Shown in pieces: positions 61,201-64,000 of a stretch of DNA of 64,000 nt (within the stretch, counting starts at the first letter, position 1; each line of letters begins with the position of its first letter). Under the pieces are notes generated by a model that did not search any database, was not told where the DNA came from, and saw only the letters and a program-made list of their open reading frames with translations. Origin of the DNA: Gymnorhina tibicen (lineage: Eukaryota > Chordata > Aves > Passeriformes > Artamidae); NCBI GenBank assembly GCA_013399875.1, contig VXAZ01008023.1:97521-161520 (forward strand). The letters run 5' to 3'. Position numbers and translations under genes: made by a program.

Positions 61201-63317
61201 GATATTTTCCTGTGCCTATAATTAACTTAGTTCCATCTGAGTAACTTCCTGATAACATGCAGGATGTTTCAGCATAGAATACAGAAGTAGTTCTAGGGGG
61301 AGATGTCTTCAGCCTATTTACTAGATGAGAGTTGGAGATCTGTCCAGTTTGGCAGTACATCTTACAGCTCTTCCTAAGATGATCATATATAGTAGCAAAG
61401 GAGTTATTTCTCCATGGGGGCTGCACATGATCTTTCCAAACTGAATAAACCACAACTGCACTGTGTTTCACTGCCTATGTGAATTAGTCACTGGTTGGAA
61501 AGTGTTGTTCCTAATCTAAGCATAGGGTACAAGTTAGAAAAGCACAAGGATGTCAGGAGCTGGATCCATCTGTAGCAAAAGTTATTGATAGTGAAGGACC
61601 ATACAGAAAACTGCCTTTTCTGCTTCCATGTTCATGGTGTTTGTACAGTTCCTTTTTATGCAGGAGGGAAGGAGCTGCTGTTTTTGCCTGAAATTTGTAA
61701 CTGCATGGTGAGAACACAGCTAACACCTGATGGGTGGGAACACTATGATATGGGAATAAGGATTTGGGTGCGATGGGAGATCATGAAGTGAGATACTAAT
61801 ATACATTTTTGTATTAAGTATGAAAAAAGAGTAATATCCTCAAAGTGTTTCAAAATCTATAAACCTTAACAGGCTAACAGAGGCAGTCTTGTCAGACTGT
61901 GGTTTCTCTTAGGTACACAAGATTATATGGGTGCCTGAAGCATCAGGACCACTCTTCCTTGAGTAGTAGCCCTTATGCATATGTTCAGGTGGCACAGAGA
62001 GCATTTTTCAGCCCCACATTAACTGCAGGGACTCATCCTCCATTTGTTCACATTTCATTTCTGCAAATAGGTGTAAAGAAGAAGAATGTGATTTATGTAC
62101 TTATTTTTTCCCAGTTTTTCAGCTGAACCACTGTTTTGGAGCAAGATTAAGTGGATTTGGCTTTTGAATTTCATAGCTTGTGCCTTTGCTTTGTATTAAC
62201 AACTTTAGAGCATGTAAGGAAGCTGTATATTTTATCCGGGTGTGAAGACTTTCTTAAGGTCATTGGAGAATTCATGCTTAAAAGAGTGAGCAAAGCACTT
62301 GCTGCATGGTTTCTGGTTTTATAAGTATTTGGGGTATACAGGAAGCCCTGTCAGTTGTTTCTTTAAGAAGCAAACAGTCATGGCTCTTTACTGAGATTGA
62401 AGATCTCAGTGTTGTAAAGAATTATACCAATGCTTTGACCCTTGAAATTCAGTAACCTTAGAAATGAGCAGTAATGTGGGGCTATGTTCCTTTCCCTGGC
62501 TGGTTTGTTGCCATCCTGGGTTTAAGCAGGGTTCCGTGGTCTCCTGGGGAGACGTTATTGCTGTAGTTATCAGAGATCATCTCTCATCCAGTTGTCCAAA
62601 TGAATTAAATGCATCCGTTATCATGGATTCAGACTGTGCTGAAGATGGAAATGACATTTTACAGTCACTGGGTGCATTTTGTCATCACTGAAAGCACTGA
62701 TGCAGGAACTGAAGAAACTGTTGGGAATGGTATCAGGCATTGCAGGCTGGTATCAGGCTGCAGCCATGCACACCCTGGCCTGGGCTGAGGGGGGAATTTT
62801 CAAAATACCCATGAAGCTGCTCGGACATCTGGACTGTGGGGGAGTCTGAGAGAAGCTGGTGGGTCTCAAGGTAGGTGGTAGTACTGTAAAATATGCAATA
62901 TGTCAAAATTATCTTGAATTGGGATGTACTTTGATATTTGGCCTTTATATACTTTCAAGTCTAATCAGCAAGAAAGGAGACTTAACCAGTAGAACAGATA
63001 GCAGCTAGCATCCCTTAGTCAGGACATCCTGGAGCTAACAAGCTCTAAGGATGCAGTAAATCAAGATGTTATGTATGTCTATGTATATGTTGCCAACTTG
63101 GCAAAAGACTCAAGGTCCATGTATCCTATAGTTGGTCTGTCTTCATTATTATACTAAAATCTCTCCTACAGGTCAAAAAGACCCTGCCCAGGTGAAGACC
63201 CTTCTCCTGAGCATGCTAGAAGTCAGCTGGGGTTATGTAACTTGTATGCAGATTACAACCCAGCCATAACGGAGGGACTGCACTTGGAAAGTTACTGGCA
63301 CAGCTTCTGTGTATAAA
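58229..63317. other. Intergenic or extended UTR DNA
   Basis: AT-rich sequence with no recognised gene. A 110-codon + frame at 58816-59148 has no known family or splice context. An ATTAAA hexamer lies near 59990 in sequence that looks like the end of a 3' UTR. Confidence 0.45.
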
Positions 63318-63850
63318 CCATAGAAAAATACAATATTCTGAGTTGGAAGGGACCCATCGGAATCATCAAGTCCAACTCCTGGCCCTGCACAGGACAACCC
63401 CAAGAGTCACACTATGGGCCTTAGAGCATTGTCCAAACGCTTCCTGAACTCCGTCAACCTTGGTATTGACAACTTCCCTGGAGAGCCTGTTCCAGTGCCC
63501 AGCCATCCTCTGGGTGAAGAAGATTTTTCTAATATTCGACCTCAACCTCCGTGAGTCAGCTTCATGCTTTTCCCTCTAGTCCTGTCCCTGGTCACCCGAG
63601 TGAGGAGATCAGTGCCTGCCCCTCCTCTTGCCCACACGAGGAAGTTTTAACTGCAGTGAGGTCTCCCCTCCCTCTCTTCTCCAGACTGAACAAGCCAGGT
63701 GACCTCAGCCACTCCTCGTATTTTCTCGACTCAAGGCCCTTCACAATCTTCGTTTCCTTCCGCTGGACACTCTCTACCAGCTTAATGTCCTTCTTATATT
63801 GTGGTGCCCAAAACTGCCCCCAGGGCTCGAAGTGAGGTCCCTTTCCGCGG
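63318..63850 (-). mobile_element. CR1 LINE 3' fragment
   Basis: In + orientation it opens ACCATAGAAAAATACAATAT and TGAGTTGGAAGGGACCCATC, the reversed CR1 3' end. It continues through TCCAACTCCTGGCCCTGCAC, GAGAGCCTGTTCCAGTGCCC and the reversed reverse-transcriptase C terminus (minus frame with [20 protein letters not shown] sequence). It is better preserved than the other CR1 copies in the window, suggesting a more recent insertion. The right edge is approximate. Confidence 0.92.
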
Positions 63851-64000
63851 CACTGCTTTCCCCCGTCTGTCCGTACATCTGGCAGCAATTGTTCACTACC
63901 CTTGTCCTTATTTTCTATCAGAAAGCAGTCGGGGCATGACTGCTGGGGGCTCTCCAGGGCGGTGCCACCCTCTGGTCCGCCCAGCGCTGCGCCGCTCCGC
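63851..64000. promoter_or_regulatory. CpG-dense edge, possibly the start of a CpG-island promoter
   Basis: The last 150 bp are GC-rich, with about ten CpG dinucleotides concentrated at the two ends (CCGCGG, GTCCGCCC, GCGCTGCGCCGCTCCGC). CpG is scarce through most of the window. It may be the border of the promoter of the next gene (KIDINS220 in other vertebrates, by conserved order), but the window stops before any transcript feature. A GC-rich CR1 remainder is the alternative. Confidence 0.4.

Overview
The window looks like nuclear DNA from a bird. It is AT-rich, is carried by large introns, and holds several CR1 LINE fragments (3' ends finishing in short ATTCTATGAT/ATTCTGTGAT-like tails) plus LTR copies that begin TGTTGTGGTTTAACC, a type widespread in bird genomes. 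I cannot name the species. There are no bacterial genes, tRNAs, rRNAs or CRISPR arrays.

The only gene I recognise with confidence is MBOAT2, a membrane-bound O-acyltransferase that re-acylates lysophospholipids in the endoplasmic reticulum. It lies on the + strand. Ten exons joined by GT-AG junctions (24911-25006, 29011-29066, 35671-35725, 36522-36705, 42455-42647, 44807-44910, 45256-45320, 50069-50201, 52687-52838, 53352-53574) give one open frame of about 419 residues. This corresponds to human residues 101 to the C terminus, so they are probably exons 4-13. I looked for the exons encoding the first ~100 residues between 1 and 24910 and did not find them. They are most likely upstream, which would make 1-24910 the 3' part of a long intron.

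Layout: 1-24910 is intron with CR1 copies (4908-5465 minus, 9762-10195 plus, a long decayed copy at 11300-13798 plus, 23440-23640 minus) and two LTRs of one family in opposite orientation (3744-4181 plus, 20832-21393 minus). 24911-53574 is the exon-bearing part of MBOAT2. 53575 onward holds the 3' UTR and then intergenic DNA. The window ends in a CR1 copy (63318-63850) followed by a short CpG-dense stretch, which may be the edge of a CpG-island promoter. In other vertebrates the neighbour on this side of MBOAT2 is KIDINS220, but none of its coding sequence is visible.

Beyond the known gene, the most interesting signals are two coding-like minus-strand open frames (47101-47406, inside an MBOAT2 intron, and 57977-58228, downstream of MBOAT2). 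They could be exons of an unrecognised antisense gene. Also notable are a perfect 15-bp-stem hairpin at 27654-27690, an 18-bp palindrome made of two overlapping POU octamers at 52394-52411, and a 51-bp tandem duplication just upstream of the penultimate coding exon.
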